A stretch of 64,000 nucleotides of DNA, from positions 1 through 64,000 of the forward strand of contig JAHGAU010000029.1 of assembly GCA_019925105.1 (NCBI GenBank), written 5' to 3'. The notes beneath the pieces were generated by a model. That model was not told the DNA's origin. It did no database searches and was given only the letters and a program-made list of their open reading frames with translations. Source of the stretch: Niebla homalea (lineage: Eukaryota > Ascomycota > Lecanoromycetes > Lecanorales > Ramalinaceae). Positions within the stretch are counted from its first letter, which is position 1, and each line of letters opens with the position of its first letter. The position numbers were made by a program, and so were the translations under genes. Shown in pieces: positions 23,966 to 36,282 of this stretch.

Positions 23966-24996
23966 TCCATCACCTTCCGGACGAAGATGGCAAATAACAG
24001 GACCAAGGTCTGTCGTTCAAGCGTGGTCGAAGTCGGCGCCTTGAGTTGCGCATTGGACCAACGTCACAGTGGCCCAGCTCATTGCTGTGGGAGGTCTGGG
24101 CGCCACTGCTATGGAAACTGCTGTGCACGTTGCGGATGAACTCGAAAGATAGGTCCAAGAAGCGGAGGTTGATGGATTCAATATCGTATGTGAGAGCTTG
24201 GCAATGCCCCGTTGATTGACTAATGATTCCCAGGCGTACACCCTTAACTCTAGATCCTCGCAAGACGTCTTTGAGTCCTTGCTGCCTGAATTGCGATCCT
24301 GTGGGCTTTTCTAGGACGGCTATGCCGTTGACAGAGGGAAGTGTAGAGAGAAGCTGTGTAATGGAAGGGGCAAAGTGGTCAGCTACCGGACCATCCTGCC
24401 GCTGCACATCTGTGGAAAGCGGATAGCGTGTCATCCACCGCAGCCGTGTAAGTGAGTAGACAAGATTGCACCTCACAAAATACTTCTTCGAAGGGCGACA
24501 AGGCATGCTACTGCGTCTTGAATTGGCATGGCTTGATCGTTGCGAAAGCACTGTGCTATCTCTGCTATTTTGACATCTCTTGAAAGTGCGTTGATGAAAT
24601 TGAGACATACGCTTTCGGGAGAGGTAGTTAATTCACCAAAGTTCAACAGAGGAAGTGAGGCACTTTCCCAAATCATTCAAGTCTAGAAAACAGCTGACCT
24701 GGGCAGCGGATCTTGGAATCTTGCGACTCTGGTTGCACGTGGCTGACACTAGCTGATACGTCTGCAACGGGCCGTAAACTACAATTGGAACCTCTCGAGG
24801 AATGATCAACGGGTTGGGCAACATGGAGCTTTAGTCTTCAGGATGCACCTGTGGAATCCCTCGAGAGACGATGGTCGCCACTTCACGCGGTTTTCTTATG
24901 GGACATGAAACCATACTGAATCTATCACGCAAACAGCACTCACAACTAGGCCAATCATCATGTAAAAGACCTTGAACTAGAGTAGAATCTTCCAGA
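23966..24996. other. Unassigned, probably decayed coding DNA
   Basis: Minus-strand frames at 23970-24608, 24473-24676 and 24633-24824 have coding-like composition but no domain could be named and the frames do not join cleanly. It may be the rest of the transporter relic or a separate lost gene. Confidence 0.35.
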
Positions 24997-26612
24997 TCAT
25001 GACATCCGCCTCAACTTGGTGGCACTACTCGCTGTGAAATTACTCGCTGTGGCATTACTCGCTGTTGAGCCATCCAGTCTCGGGAAAATCCCAATCTTCG
25101 TCAAGAATTGCGCGTCCCAAGCCGGCGCGCTCTCCGTCTTCCAGGTCCAGAAGAACCATCCATTCGTCTTCTCCGAGAACACGTCGACTTGCTTCTGAAG
25201 ATACTGAGTGACGTTTTTCTTGAGCTCGTCGTCTTTCTCAAAGGCATCAAAAGAATTCTCACTCTCGGAGCAAGTTCCATTGGCTCCTGGTGAGGCGCTG
25301 AATTTGTTCTCGAAGCGGGCGCCCTCATTGCGACCATTGAGATACTTGGCGCAATCGGTTAATGCGCCGCTCCACTCACCGATTATTGTGGGATGCGTCG
25401 AGTCGGCGACGCTGGCTTCAATATTGAGGTCGACCTGCTCGAGATGTTTCTACCTTCATGTCAACTCAGAGCTACTGTGTATGGAGTCGAGTGGACCCAC
25501 CTCAAGATCAAGGACCAGAAGATTGAAGTCAAACACTTGATAGTCATGATGATCGATGATGTTGGCACCAGGGCCAGTCTGGGCGTACTCATCGTTCCAC
25601 TTGAAAGCATTGATGAATGCATCGCTGATTGTGACAGCCGTGTTGGGACTGCTGGCACCTCGAACAATCTTCGCGCCGCATGTGTGATAATTGACGACAA
25701 CTGTAGTCGTCTGCTCCTGATAGCCAAGCTTCTCGGGGAACGGTTCATTTATGAGATTGATTGCCGCAACGGTAGGGTTGTTGCCATACTTGGAGGCGAT
25801 TATCTGAATGACCTCATACGTGAAATGAACATTGCCATTCTTGGTCCAAGATGCATTCAGTGTGTGTTGACCTGAATTGTCGAACCCGTTTTGTGAACCT
25901 GGGGCTCCGTGTAAGTCGACAATGACCTGGATGCCAGCAGCCCCTGCCCAGGTGACCGCCTTGTCTAGATAATCCGCAGCACCGGCGATATAGGAGTCGT
26001 TGTCGAGTCTTTTGAAGGCCCAGTCTGGAAGTATGTCAGCATTCGAGGAACAATTGGCAGCTTCCCAGTACTTACACCCGATTCCTATGCGAACCATATT
26101 GAAACCAGCTTGACGTATTTGTTTGAAGTCGTTCTCGGTGATAAAGGTGTCCCAATGTTTCTGAAGAACACTCTTTGCATCGGGGTTCTTCTGGCCAAGT
26201 GTGTACTCGTCGACGATGTCTTCCGTTGGGAACAAGGAGGGCGTGATCCACCTATTCTTTAATCAATTCATTGATCGAGGGTGTATCGTTATGAACGATT
26301 CGTACGACTCAAGAAGTAACCAGCCTCCAATATTGACTCCTTTCACCGTACCCTTGGCGTCCACGCTCCAGTCGAAGCTTGGAGCACCACTTGCGTTACT
26401 AGGGGAGCTGCTGCCGCTAACGGAGATGTCTGTCGAGACGCTACCGCCAGCGCCACTCGCACCCGTTTCATTATTAGATCCTCCCTGGCCGACTTCAGGG
26501 CAATCACACGGCAGCCTAGGCATGTCAATAATGGAACTTGTTGGAAGAGCGGAAAGACCTGCGCGGCTGCGTAAACCACAAAGCATGCTATCAGAGAAGC
26601 TGTAAGCTTCAT
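24997..26612 (-). CDS. Exo-beta-1,3-glucanase, glycoside hydrolase family 5 (GH5_9)
   Basis: Five exons on the minus strand: 26612-26559, 26484-26306, 26251-26076, 26024-25501, 25449-24997, together 1386 nt for 461 residues. Signal peptide MKLTASLIACFVVYAAAQ, then a Gly/Ser/Asn-rich linker. The GH5_9 core has VKGVNIGGWLLLE, WITPSLF, DEYTLG, GFNMVRIGIGYWAF (restored by removing the 51-nt in-frame intron 26025-26075), DLHGAPGSQNG, the acid/base glutamate in INLINEPFPE and the nucleophile in IIGEWSGAL. Near the end is GWFFWTWKTE, then an unusual Ser/Thr/Ala/Asn-rich tail (LDGSTASNATASNF). The first intron uses a weak GTCTTT donor and is the least certain join. It hydrolyses beta-1,3-glucan in cell walls. 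No truncation is seen. Confidence 0.9.
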
Positions 26613-28058
26613 CCTGAACCAAAGCGGCAGCAATCGTCAATGTTCTTCAATCGCAAGAAGCAAGGGAAGCGGGTTCGGGTAGTTGAGGGAAAGGGCGAAT
26701 TGCTGTGAAAGAGCGTGAGGTTGCAAGAGCAGTCTCAAGCTGCAGTGGAAAGAATGTGTAATGAGCAGGAATGAAGATGACAGTAAATGACCGAGAAGAC
26801 AGCTACAACAAGACTGAAATTTGACTTTTGAAAAACCTTGAAGTATCTATACTCTGAGGCTACTCCCCCATGAACGTGCGAGACAAGGATACAGACGGCA
26901 CAGAAGGGTTGCAGTGCTTGGCAAAGGTTATTGTGCATTTGGTCGAATGGCTCGTTAAATTCCACTGGGGCCGTTGCTGGCAAGGTAACTTTTGAGACTT
27001 CCGCATATATTCAGGGCGTCACGATTCTCTTCCACAAGACAAGACTTCACCAAGGGTGAAGGCGGGAAATACGTGTCGCACTACAGGCGGGACGGCCCCA
27101 AAACACTTGGTGTGTCAGAGAATTGCGCTTTGAGCCACGCGGACCAATAGGAAGACAGAAAAGACTGTGTTTCAGATGTCTAAAGAAATCACGGAACAGT
27201 CGAGACGGGTCGTCCGGATTTCTAGATGTGACCATGATCCATTGCAGACACAATCCGGAGAAGGGTGGCAAATCTCGGCAAGACTCTTTCGGGCAAAACG
27301 ATGCGCTCAGCAGCACAATTGCAGGTGGGCCGGTCGATGCTACTTTCTTTGAGACGGATTCTATGGGCAAGAGGAAGGCCTGGTTCCTCAGTCCTAAGGG
27401 GAGAAGTCAGGCCTCCGTGAACCCTAGCGCTCTCAATAGGGTCAACAAGCCACAGGGATTGGTGAATGACATGATATCTAATCAATTGAGGCAGTTACTT
27501 GACTCACTCTGACGAAATCGAAACCTTAATGCCTGCGTGTGGCTAAAGTAGAAAAATGTCGTTTTCCATGTTTCGAAGCCTTCCCAGCCATAGGTCAAGA
27601 TTACTATATCAAATAACACCGGCTATTATGAATGGCTGGAATACAGCAGCGTAGCGTTCTCCAGGTGAGCTCTAGTTGGTTTCATGATCTACCTTCCCTG
27701 TATTGATCGTGAGGAAAGTAAGACATTGCCAAGGGAACTTTACTCAATGTTATTTATGATTAACATGCTCATGAACGGCAAGGAGTAGGATTAGGAGAGA
27801 AAATAAATCTTCAATTCTGGATGTATGCTGGCGCTATGGCGTGATCTATCACGCCTAGACAGTTACTAGTAGCCCTGGTGCCACCGGCCTTCCTCCGCTT
27901 CACGATGGATTATGGAAGTCGCAAGTATGTAGTGTAAGCTCGCGAGCAAAGCACGTTTTCTATGCTTTTTGTCTTTCTCCATCTCTGGCGTATGAAAACC
28001 AGCACTCTTAAAACCTTCTCGCCGACCCTCATCGAGGGGTATTCCTCTTTATGTCATC
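26613..28058. other. Intergenic
   Basis: Frames at 27123-27512 (plus) and 27047-27370 (minus) overlap each other and show no domain. The region upstream of 26612 holds the glucanase promoter; no specific element could be identified. Confidence 0.5.
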
Positions 28059-30479
28059 CTAGTCCTCATCCTCTGCATCTCCATCATCAGCGTCTCCAGG
28101 CTCAGCAGGATTGAATTCAAGGTCAACAAAGACTAAAAGACGTCGATCGCGCTCATTGCCAAGTAGAGCAGCCAGCTTGGGTTGTTTCTGCTCAAAGTAT
28201 CCTCTTCGTGACTTGGCCTGGCCAAGACTGAACTGCTGAACCGACTTGTCAAAGCGATTCACCATACCGAATTGGGAAACCGTATTCTCCTTGAGCGCAT
28301 TGCCACCGCGGCTCTGGATGTTTGGCAGAAACAAGCTGTCGTTGTCGAGTCGGAAATTCTCCAAGCAAACGTCACGGAAGACGCGGGAAACAGCCAGGCA
28401 TGCACGATACGTCTCCATATCATCGAGAGAGTTGATGATCAAGCTTAAGGCCTCCATAGGGATTTTGCTTCCTTTGGATGACGAGGATGGTGCCAGTTTC
28501 TCACGAGCAGTAGCGTCCAGGAATTGTGCCAGAGCCATGAAGCCAGAGTCAACATCCACCAATCCTTCTTCTTCATCACGTTCTTTCATTTCTTCAACCA
28601 CAGCAACACCCCCTCGAACAGTCTCTCGATAGCTTTTTGAGTCTACCAGCGATCCGTCATCGTTGTAACGTGTTATCACAAATCCTTCTGCCGTGTGTTG
28701 AAGGGTCGAATGACGACAGGGAACCTCTGCTAAAGGGTCGCTCATCCCTTGGTCTGCACGGAGCTGGTCTGGGGATGAGCGAGGCTCGGTAGAGTCAGAA
28801 GTTTCGCCTTCGAGGGTTGGACTCTTGCTCTTGCCCTCCTCAATTGTCTCTTCGGTGAGATTCCTCTCGTTCAATTTCGTGCCTTCAGTCATTATTGAAT
28901 CCGTGGGTTCATCACTCTCAGCTTCTTTGCTGATGTCTACTGCCACCCCAGTCTCGCGTGAGGATGATCCACCAGCTTTCGCCACTTCATCTTCATCCTC
29001 AATGTCACTCTCTGATAAAGCGCCCGTACCCTTATGTATCTCTTTCCAGTCTTGCCTGGCAGCTTCGAAGTCTTGGTCTGGCCCTCCCATCATGAATTTC
29101 TGGAACCAATTCATCATCTTCACTTCCGTGCCTTCGCCTTTCACCTTTGTGTCATCGGACGTATCTTTCGTCTCTTCCGGTACTGGCGCCGATTCCTTAG
29201 AGATTGACTCATGTACATTATCAGCGGCTATCACTGCTGCATCGATACCTTTGTTGACGGTGTAATCGTTCACGACCTGGAAGAGTGGCAGAAGTTTTGT
29301 ATGCTCTAACCTCCCATTCGAGTATACTTTGAGGAGTACGACGCTCTCGATCGAGAGTAGAGCCCCGTTAATTGAGCTTCCAGGATACTGCGTCTCGCAG
29401 AACTGGTGGAATGAGACGACGTGCTGTTCGAGGTCCGAGCTAGTACGAAGACTCGGCACCAGACGGATCAATGCTCCAGTGAACCAGTAGGTTGTTGCTT
29501 CCGACCACGCGCCAGCAGGATTCCTTTCCAGATGACAGCCAATACCAGGCAAAGCAACAAACTCCGAAGGATCCTCGTCGCCCGGCTCCTGAACCAAATT
29601 GACATATCCTGCCCGGTGCTGTCTGAGGATCTTTCTGGGATCGGTGAGTGCGACGTTGTGGCTCAATGAGGCAAAGCACAGAAGGATATGGGCGTATTCT
29701 CGAAACGCAAAATCTCCAATGTCCCAGCTTCCCAGAAGCTGCTCGAGATTGCCAATCTCGTTCTCTCTATAGTCATGGAAAAGCGTATTGCATAGCAAAG
29801 GCCCATGACGTTGGGAGGGTATGAATCCTGCAAGACCTTTAGGCTCAACGATATGAGGGTTCAGCTTCTCGTAAAGCTCCTTTGCATCTGGGCTAGTAGT
29901 CTGAAGAGGCCGAGAAATAGCACCTATGGCGTGGCGCGGGGTTTGGTTCAACTCCAAGCATCTCTCGCCTTGTTCATCTAACCCCAAAGCACGGATCCAG
30001 TCAAAGGTGGGCATGGACGCTAGTTTGAAGTGAACTCTGTTGTCAACAGAGAACGTCTGGTGATCAAGGTCAATGGTGTATACCCATTCGACGTAAAGAT
30101 CGTTGGACTGAGTTGAGAATCGAGGCAGGTCGTAGAGTTCTGCTTTGGGGGACCAAGACCCCATCCGAGGCGCCTTTGCTCCACAAGATATTTGATGTAT
30201 GCTCTGATGTCCATTCTCATCATCATGATGGTCTTCTGGTTCCTCGGCGGGTGCTTCGCCATCATCAGTTCGTACAACAGTCAAATATCCCTCAAGATCA
30301 GCATGTTCGGCGTCATACTTGGCTCGCTCGGTTGCAAGCCATTTCTCAAAACCCTCGGATGTCTTTGGGATCTCACTGACGATTGTGGTGCCCAAGCCTT
30401 CGGGATAGCTGTCATACTGATTCCAATAGACGTAATAGCGACCGCGATGGCGGACGATCCTCAATCCTCGTGTACCCAT
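28059..30479 (-). CDS. Conserved fungal protein of unknown function (806 aa) with C-terminal F-box-like segment
   Basis: Single uninterrupted frame from ATG at 30479. The start MGTRGLRIVRHRGRYYVYWN followed by QYDSYPEGLGTTIV is characteristic of a widespread but unnamed family of filamentous ascomycetes. Residues 1-400 carry the conserved part; the middle (about 440-620) is acidic, Ser/Glu/Asp-rich and probably disordered; the region near residue 680 (KIPMEALSLIINSLDD ... YRACLAVSRVFRDVC) looks like an F-box-like helical segment; the last 20 residues are Asp/Glu-rich. No signal peptide or membrane helix is seen. It is one of the clearest intact genes in the window. Function is not known; a role in ubiquitin ligase adaptors would be speculation from the F-box-like part. 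Confidence 0.85.
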   Translation of the reverse strand: MGTRGLRIVRHRGRYYVYWNQYDSYPEGLGTTIVSEIPKTSEGFEKWLATERAKYDAEHADLEGYLTVVRTDDGEAPAEEPEDHHDDENGHQSIHQISCGAKAPRMGSWSPKAELYDLPRFSTQSNDLYVEWVYTIDLDHQTFSVDNRVHFKLASMPTFDWIRALGLDEQGERCLELNQTPRHAIGAISRPLQTTSPDAKELYEKLNPHIVEPKGLAGFIPSQRHGPLLCNTLFHDYRENEIGNLEQLLGSWDIGDFAFREYAHILLCFASLSHNVALTDPRKILRQHRAGYVNLVQEPGDEDPSEFVALPGIGCHLERNPAGAWSEATTYWFTGALIRLVPSLRTSSDLEQHVVSFHQFCETQYPGSSINGALLSIESVVLLKVYSNGRLEHTKLLPLFQVVNDYTVNKGIDAAVIAADNVHESISKESAPVPEETKDTSDDTKVKGEGTEVKMMNWFQKFMMGGPDQDFEAARQDWKEIHKGTGALSESDIEDEDEVAKAGGSSSRETGVAVDISKEAESDEPTDSIMTEGTKLNERNLTEETIEEGKSKSPTLEGETSDSTEPRSSPDQLRADQGMSDPLAEVPCRHSTLQHTAEGFVITRYNDDGSLVDSKSYRETVRGGVAVVEEMKERDEEEGLVDVDSGFMALAQFLDATAREKLAPSSSSKGSKIPMEALSLIINSLDDMETYRACLAVSRVFRDVCLENFRLDNDSLFLPNIQSRGGNALKENTVSQFGMVNRFDKSVQQFSLGQAKSRRGYFEQKQPKLAALLGNERDRRLLVFVDLEFNPAEPGDADDGDAEDED

Positions 30480-32512
30480 TGCGAACGGCACGGCGATGCT
30501 CACCTAAGAGGCAAGTGCTCAACAATTCAAAAGTTGAGAAAGGCTGGTGTTTTGAAGAGTAAATTTGAGCGGGGGGTGGGGTTGAGAGGGTTCAAAGTGT
30601 CACAGCGCGATTGTTTGTCCAACACGCGTCATCACCACACGACACGAATTAGGCAGCAACGGTGCGGGGTTGCGGGCAGAACCACCGACCCTTGCATACC
30701 ATAATTCAATTACCTATGAATGAATTATCGACTTCGAAGATGCTATCAATTCATATTAACGTGTGGTGCAACTGACGCACAGAGAGTTTGCACCCTTGTT
30801 TGATACATAATTGTTTCACGACTGAGATCTTCGAGTTTTGATCAAACATTACACTCCCGCAAACATTCAAATTAACTATTCTTCGACGGCCTTCGGTGGT
30901 TCAGCGCCACAGTCGACTGGAAGAATCAATCATGTCCTAAGCGGAGTGGTCTTACTCACGGAACATCCAAGGGGAGTATTGATCCTGCGCTCTAGATGAA
31001 ACTAACAACCTAATCGCGACTTGGAAAACTATTCTATTGAACAGAAAATTGGGGATGTCCGGAAAAGCCAGTCACTTTATTCTGATGTGATGCGATAACA
31101 TGCCGCCGGCTTCGTCCATCTTCGAACCACAGCCACGTACTGCAAGCCCAGGAGCCTTTTGTGGTGGACTCATCCGCCTCGCTCTTGATAATGAGGTATT
31201 GCTTCTTGGATTCAGGCAAGTTGGGACATGACAATGAGCGTTCGATCTGGAAAACACCGTCTGGTATGAGTGTAGCAGTAGATCCCGGTTCATTGGTATG
31301 GGCACCTACTCTTAATTGGAATGTCTGATGTACGGTGCTATGTTCTCATTTGGTATGAGCTCAGATGACTGGCCATCTCTTAGTGCACTTCCTCATAAAA
31401 TCAGACTTGAGTCCCAGGGTTTCGTCGCTGATTTTGGTTTTCAACCTTTGCGAGCGATATCAAACACAGTAGCATAGGGAACAGCTTTTCCATCAACCTA
31501 ATTGAATAATGAAAGACGCCTAAGTTGTCTACAAGAAGTGTTGCCCAGATCACACCCCCGGCTCAACATACTGATACACAATCAAAGTAGCGGAATCATC
31601 GAGGGTCTCACAGAAATGCCTTCTCAATGCGTCTTCAGTCTGGCCAAGGAATCAGAGGCTTGAGTTCTAAGACAAATAGGCAGACTTTGCCTGAATTATG
31701 ATGGCCGGCGAAAACCCATCTTGATTAGCTATACTGCCACAGCAGTGCGTTCCATCGGAAGCAGTCATCCGCCCTTTGAAGAATTGATAGACGGGCTAGC
31801 CATCCCCACGAATGCAAAGAGTCAGTCAACTTGCGGCAACGCTAGGTATCTATCGAATAATCATCACGATCAAAAAGAACCGCTTCCATTCTATCGAGAG
31901 CTCATTTTCCGTTCAAGCTCTCCAGATTTCGGGTTTGGGACCACCGGCGATCAACCTCGCCAGGCCAGCGGCGAGTTCCCAGTAGACGAACTAGTCCAGA
32001 GTCCTTCTTGTCGAAAAAAGCTAGCAGGCAGTAGCGTGTATATGTGTCAAAACGTGGTAGAAGACCACCGTATTCTAGCAAGAGTATTTAAGGTGGAAGG
32101 GGAGGGACCCAGGGGCTCCGCGGATTAGTCTTATTTCCATCTGCAGGGTCTCTTCTGAACGCCACGATAGTTGGGCTTCTGCATGCTGGACATGACCCCC
32201 TCTAACTATTAATCAGCTGGCATTAGTGCTTACGCTCCACGGAAACAGGTTTTGCGGAAAATCCTCTGAACCTCCTTCCATGCTTTTCCATCAGGTAATG
32301 ACAGATCCCGGTACACTGTCAGCTGGACGGAAGCACTAGAGTCACTTTAAGGAAGGTAAAGAGCGGGAAAGTCCCTGTGAGGACTAAATATAGGCTAACA
32401 AGGAGATTGCGCGAAGCCTTGCGGGCGGGTGAGCCTGAGCGCAACTTTCTTTGGACCACTCGTGAACCTACGCTGATTCAATAGTGCGGACCGCCCGGCT
32501 AGGTTAAATTCC
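30480..32512. other. Intergenic between divergent genes
   Basis: Holds the upstream regions of the 806-aa gene (minus) and the NACHT-ankyrin gene (plus). Short frames such as 31721-32128 show no domain. Confidence 0.5.
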
Positions 32513-35500
32513 ATGGCAGACCCTGTTTCCGTCGCTGGTACCGCGGTAGGTGTGGCATCACTTGGGATCCAGATCACGCAATCGCTGCTCGACTTCTATA
32601 GAACGTACAGGGGGCAAAACGCTGAGCTTGCTGGAATATCTGGGAGGCTAGAAGGCCTTGTGAAGATCTTTGGGCATCTCGAAGGGACTTTGACAGGCCG
32701 CACTTTTGAAGCGAAAGAACGAAGCTTAGTGAAAGAAGTTAAGGCTTCCATCGCCACTTGGAATGCTTTGGTCCATAAACTCCAAGGAGAATGTGAGAAA
32801 TTTGGCAAGACGAAAGATTCCTCGTCGAGGTTCAGGAATTTTGTCAAAACCAAAAGCCGTCAAGTGGCATACCCTTTCCAACAAAGCACCCTCCTGAAAC
32901 TCGACGAGGACATTGGCAAAATCCAGGAAAACATCTCCTCTGCCCTGGATGTGCTGCAGCTTGACCACAATCAGAAGATCCAGGATGATGTTGCTGAGAT
33001 AAAAGTTGGTATGGAGTCGATGAGGTTTCAGCAGATTCCGACAAGTCTTCTCCAATGGTTCAAGGCTCCTGATGCTACCATCGAACATAACGTGGCCTGC
33101 GGAAAGGTCCTCCCAGGTACTGGGTCATGGCTCATCGAGAGCCCCCGTTTCTCGCAATGGCTGAAAGGCGATAATTCTAGTCTATGGCTCAAAGGATTTG
33201 CTGGATCTGGTAAGTCGATATTGTGTTCCACAGCGATAGAAGCTGTATTGCAACATCAACAGGACAGCAGAAAAGTCGGTGTTGCATTCTTCTACTTCAC
33301 CTTCAATGATAAATCGAAACAAGATGAGTCATCTATGATACGAGCATTACTGTTACAGCTGTCAAGCCAGCTTCAAGACGGTCACGCAGATCTTACACAG
33401 TTGTATGGATCATATAGAGCAGGGACACCTCCATCTTCAGTATTACTTGAATGTCTCCGAAGCATGATCCAGCAATTTCACCATGTCTATCTCTTGATAG
33501 ATGCGCTTGACGAAAGTCCTGTGGATGTATCGCGAGAGTATGTACTTGATGCCGTGGAGACCATGCGAAGATGGGGGGAGCAAGGTTTGCACCTCTTCGT
33601 TACAAGCCGGGATGAACGGGACATTCGGGTGTGCTTCGACCTTCCCACCACGCGACAGATTACCATGCAGAATGGAAAGATAGACGAGGACATCGCCAGT
33701 TTTCCAAGCGATCGGCTTGATAGAGACCGAAGGCTTCAACAGCTGTCTCCTTATCGTAATAAGATCCAGAATGCATTGACCAAAGGTGCTAAAGGAGTGT
33801 AAGTGGATGTATCCCGACGAATAAGGATCTTCAAAGGCCATTGACTGACAGTCAAAGCTTTCGATGGGTCGTGTGTCAGCTTCAATCTCTGCAATTCTGC
33901 CTCATCGAATATCACCTCGACGAGGTACTCACTTCGTTGCCTCAATCATTGGATGAGACATATGAACGAATGCTATGCGGGATCCCCGACGTGCAGAGGA
34001 ATGATGCTCGACGAATCTTGACCTTGCTGTGCTTCTCGCTGAAGCCTCTAACAGTGCAGGAGCTTATCGATAGCGTTGCTGTAGATATTAGAGATTCCCC
34101 TGGCATCAAGAAAAATCGCCGTTTGCAGAAACCCGACTATATTCGTGATGTATGTGCGGGCCTGGTGGATATTGGCGCTGATCGTGTGGATCATGATCAG
34201 AATGATGATGATGATGATGATGAGGATGGTGAAGATTTCGATGAACAAGGTTCTGATGATGAAGCTATGACTCAAGTGGTTCGAATAGCTCACTTCTCCG
34301 TTCAAGAATACCTGGAGTCTGAACGAATCCTACAACAGAAGGCTGCACGCTTCAGTCTAGAATCCACTGCAGCACATGCCCAGATCGCACGAGTCTCTTT
34401 GACATACTTGCTTGACGATGGATTCTACAGCCCCAGCCTGAGTCCAGCTACTATCAAGGAGTTCCCCTTCGCCTGTTATGCAGCCCAGCATTGGTATGCC
34501 CATTATAAACAAACGGGGGATCGCGCTCCAGAGATGAATTCTCTGATCTTAAAGCTCTTTCAATGCCAGCATGCACTTACGACCTGGGTCAAATTATACA
34601 ACCCTGATAAGCCCTGGAGACTTTCCCTGGAATTCGATCGCCCCTTGGAGAAGATTGGGACTCCTATCTACTACGCGTCATTACTGGGGCTTGATCAGAC
34701 TCTGCCAGACCTTATTGCGACGGAGCTAGCGGAAAGTGTGACTACGCCAGCTTGGTGTCTTGAGCCCGCCTCCAGAACGTCCGATAGGATGAACCGTCAA
34801 GGCGCAGATTCAGGTGACAGACGGCAAGCGGCAACATTTGGAGAGGGAGCCAACAGATCAGTGTCCTGGCTCCAGAAAAAAGCCGATATAAATGCTCAGG
34901 TCGGACGGCGGGGAAATGCATTCCAAGCGGCGTCAAGTGCAGGTCACGAGAGAGCCGTACAGATCTTGCTCGGGAGGGGAGCAGATGTCAACGCCCGAGG
35001 TGGACAGTACGGTAACCCACTGCAGGCGGCATGCCATAATGGTTATTATCAAGTAGCTCAAATGCTACTTGAAAGCGGAGCCGATATGAACGCTCAAGGT
35101 GGAGTATACGGTAACGCACTGCAGGCGGCATGCTATAATGGTTATTATCAAATAGCTTAAATGCTACTTGAAAGCGGAGCCGATGTAAACGCTCAAGGTG
35201 GAGTATACGGTAACGCACTGCAGGCGGCATGCAATCATGGTCATTATCAAGTAGCTTAAATGTTACTTGAAAGGGGAGCCGATGTCAACGCGCAAGGTGG
35301 AGAGTACGGTAACGCACTGCAGGCGGCATATAATCATGGTCATTATCAAATAGCTCAAATGCTACTTGAAAGGGGAGCCGATGTTAACGCGCAAGGTGGA
35401 GAGTACGGTAACGCACTATAGGCGGCATGCAATGCTGGTCATTATCAAGTAACTTAAATGTTACTTAATTGGAGAGCCGATGTGAACGCTCAAGGTGGAT

Positions 35501-36282
35501 TTCACGGTAACGCACTGCAAGCGGCATCCGCGGGAGGTCGTTATGAAGTAGCTCAATTGCTACTTGAAAAGGGAGCCGATATGAACGCTCAAGGTGGATA
35601 CCATGGGAACGCACTGCAGGCGGCATCTGATAAAGGTAATGAGCAAGTGGTTAAATTGTTACTTGAAAGGGGAGCCGATGTAAACGCTCAAGGTGGAGTA
35701 GCATACGGTAACGCACTGCAGGCGGCATCTGTGATGGGTCATGAGCAAGTGGTTGAATTGTTACTCCAAAAAGGAGCCGATGTGAACGCTCAAGGTGGAA
35801 GATACGGTAATGCACTGTTGGTGGCATGCGAAAATGGGCATTATCCATTAGCTGAATTGCTACCTAAAAGAGGGGCCGATATAAACGTTCAAGGTGGAGA
35901 TCAGGGTAACGCACTGCAGGTGGTATATGAATATGGGCATTATCCGTTAATTTAAATGCTACTTAAAAGAGGGGCCGATGTGAACGCTTAAGGTGGATAT
36001 TACGGTAACGCACTGCAGGCGGCATGCGAATATGGGCATTATCCATTAATTCAATTGCTACTTGAAAGAGGGGCCGATGTGAACGCTCAAGGTGGAGAGT
36101 ACGGTAACGCACTGCAGGCGGCATCAGCGGAGGGTAGTGAGCAAGTCATAAAATTGCTCCTACAGCGGGGAGCAGACGTCAATGCACAGGGTGGTAGATT
36201 TGGAAATGCGCTAAGAGCAGCGCGACGTTACCATGAAGACCGAGCTGTGCAGATACTACTCAAATGGGGGGCCACTGAATGA
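32513..36282 (+). pseudogene. STAND receptor (NACHT plus ~14 ankyrin repeats) with six RIP-type stops
   Basis: Exon 1 32513-33798, intron 33799-33851 (GTAAGT ... TTGACTGACAG), exon 2 33852-36282; the reading frame is continuous over 1238 codons, with no indel. N-terminal STAND-associated helical domain (MADPVSVAGTAVGVASLGI), NACHT with Walker A GFAGSGKSILCS and Walker B VYLLIDALDES, a winged-helix-like region (LDETYERMLCGIP), an acidic GAT-encoded stretch near 34200-34260, then 33-residue ankyrin units. In-frame stops lie at 35158, 35257, 35419, 35455, 35953 and 35989. Each is CAA to TAA or CAG to TAG at a CpA, judged against neighbouring repeat units, and all lie in the repeats. Translation would stop after about three units. 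Relatives are intracellular non-self receptors; an allele without the stops may exist in other strains. Confidence 0.9.
34890..36276 (+). repeat. Tandem 99-bp ankyrin-coding repeats (about 14 units)
   Basis: Each unit encodes about 33 residues of the form GADVNAQGG-x-YGNALQAA followed by a variable helix and LLLERG. The eighth or ninth unit has one extra codon (GGVAYGNALQ). Central units are highly similar at DNA level (ggtaacgcactgcaggcggc recurs); the outer ones (first two and last) are more divergent. This similarity makes the array a target for unequal recombination and for RIP. Confidence 0.9.

Noticed and set aside
27123..27512. 129-codon plus-strand frame
   Set aside because: No domain, overlapped by minus-strand frames, no promoter or splice support.
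34890..36276. CRISPR-like or satellite array
   Set aside because: The 99-bp periodicity encodes in-frame ankyrin repeats continuous with the NACHT exon.
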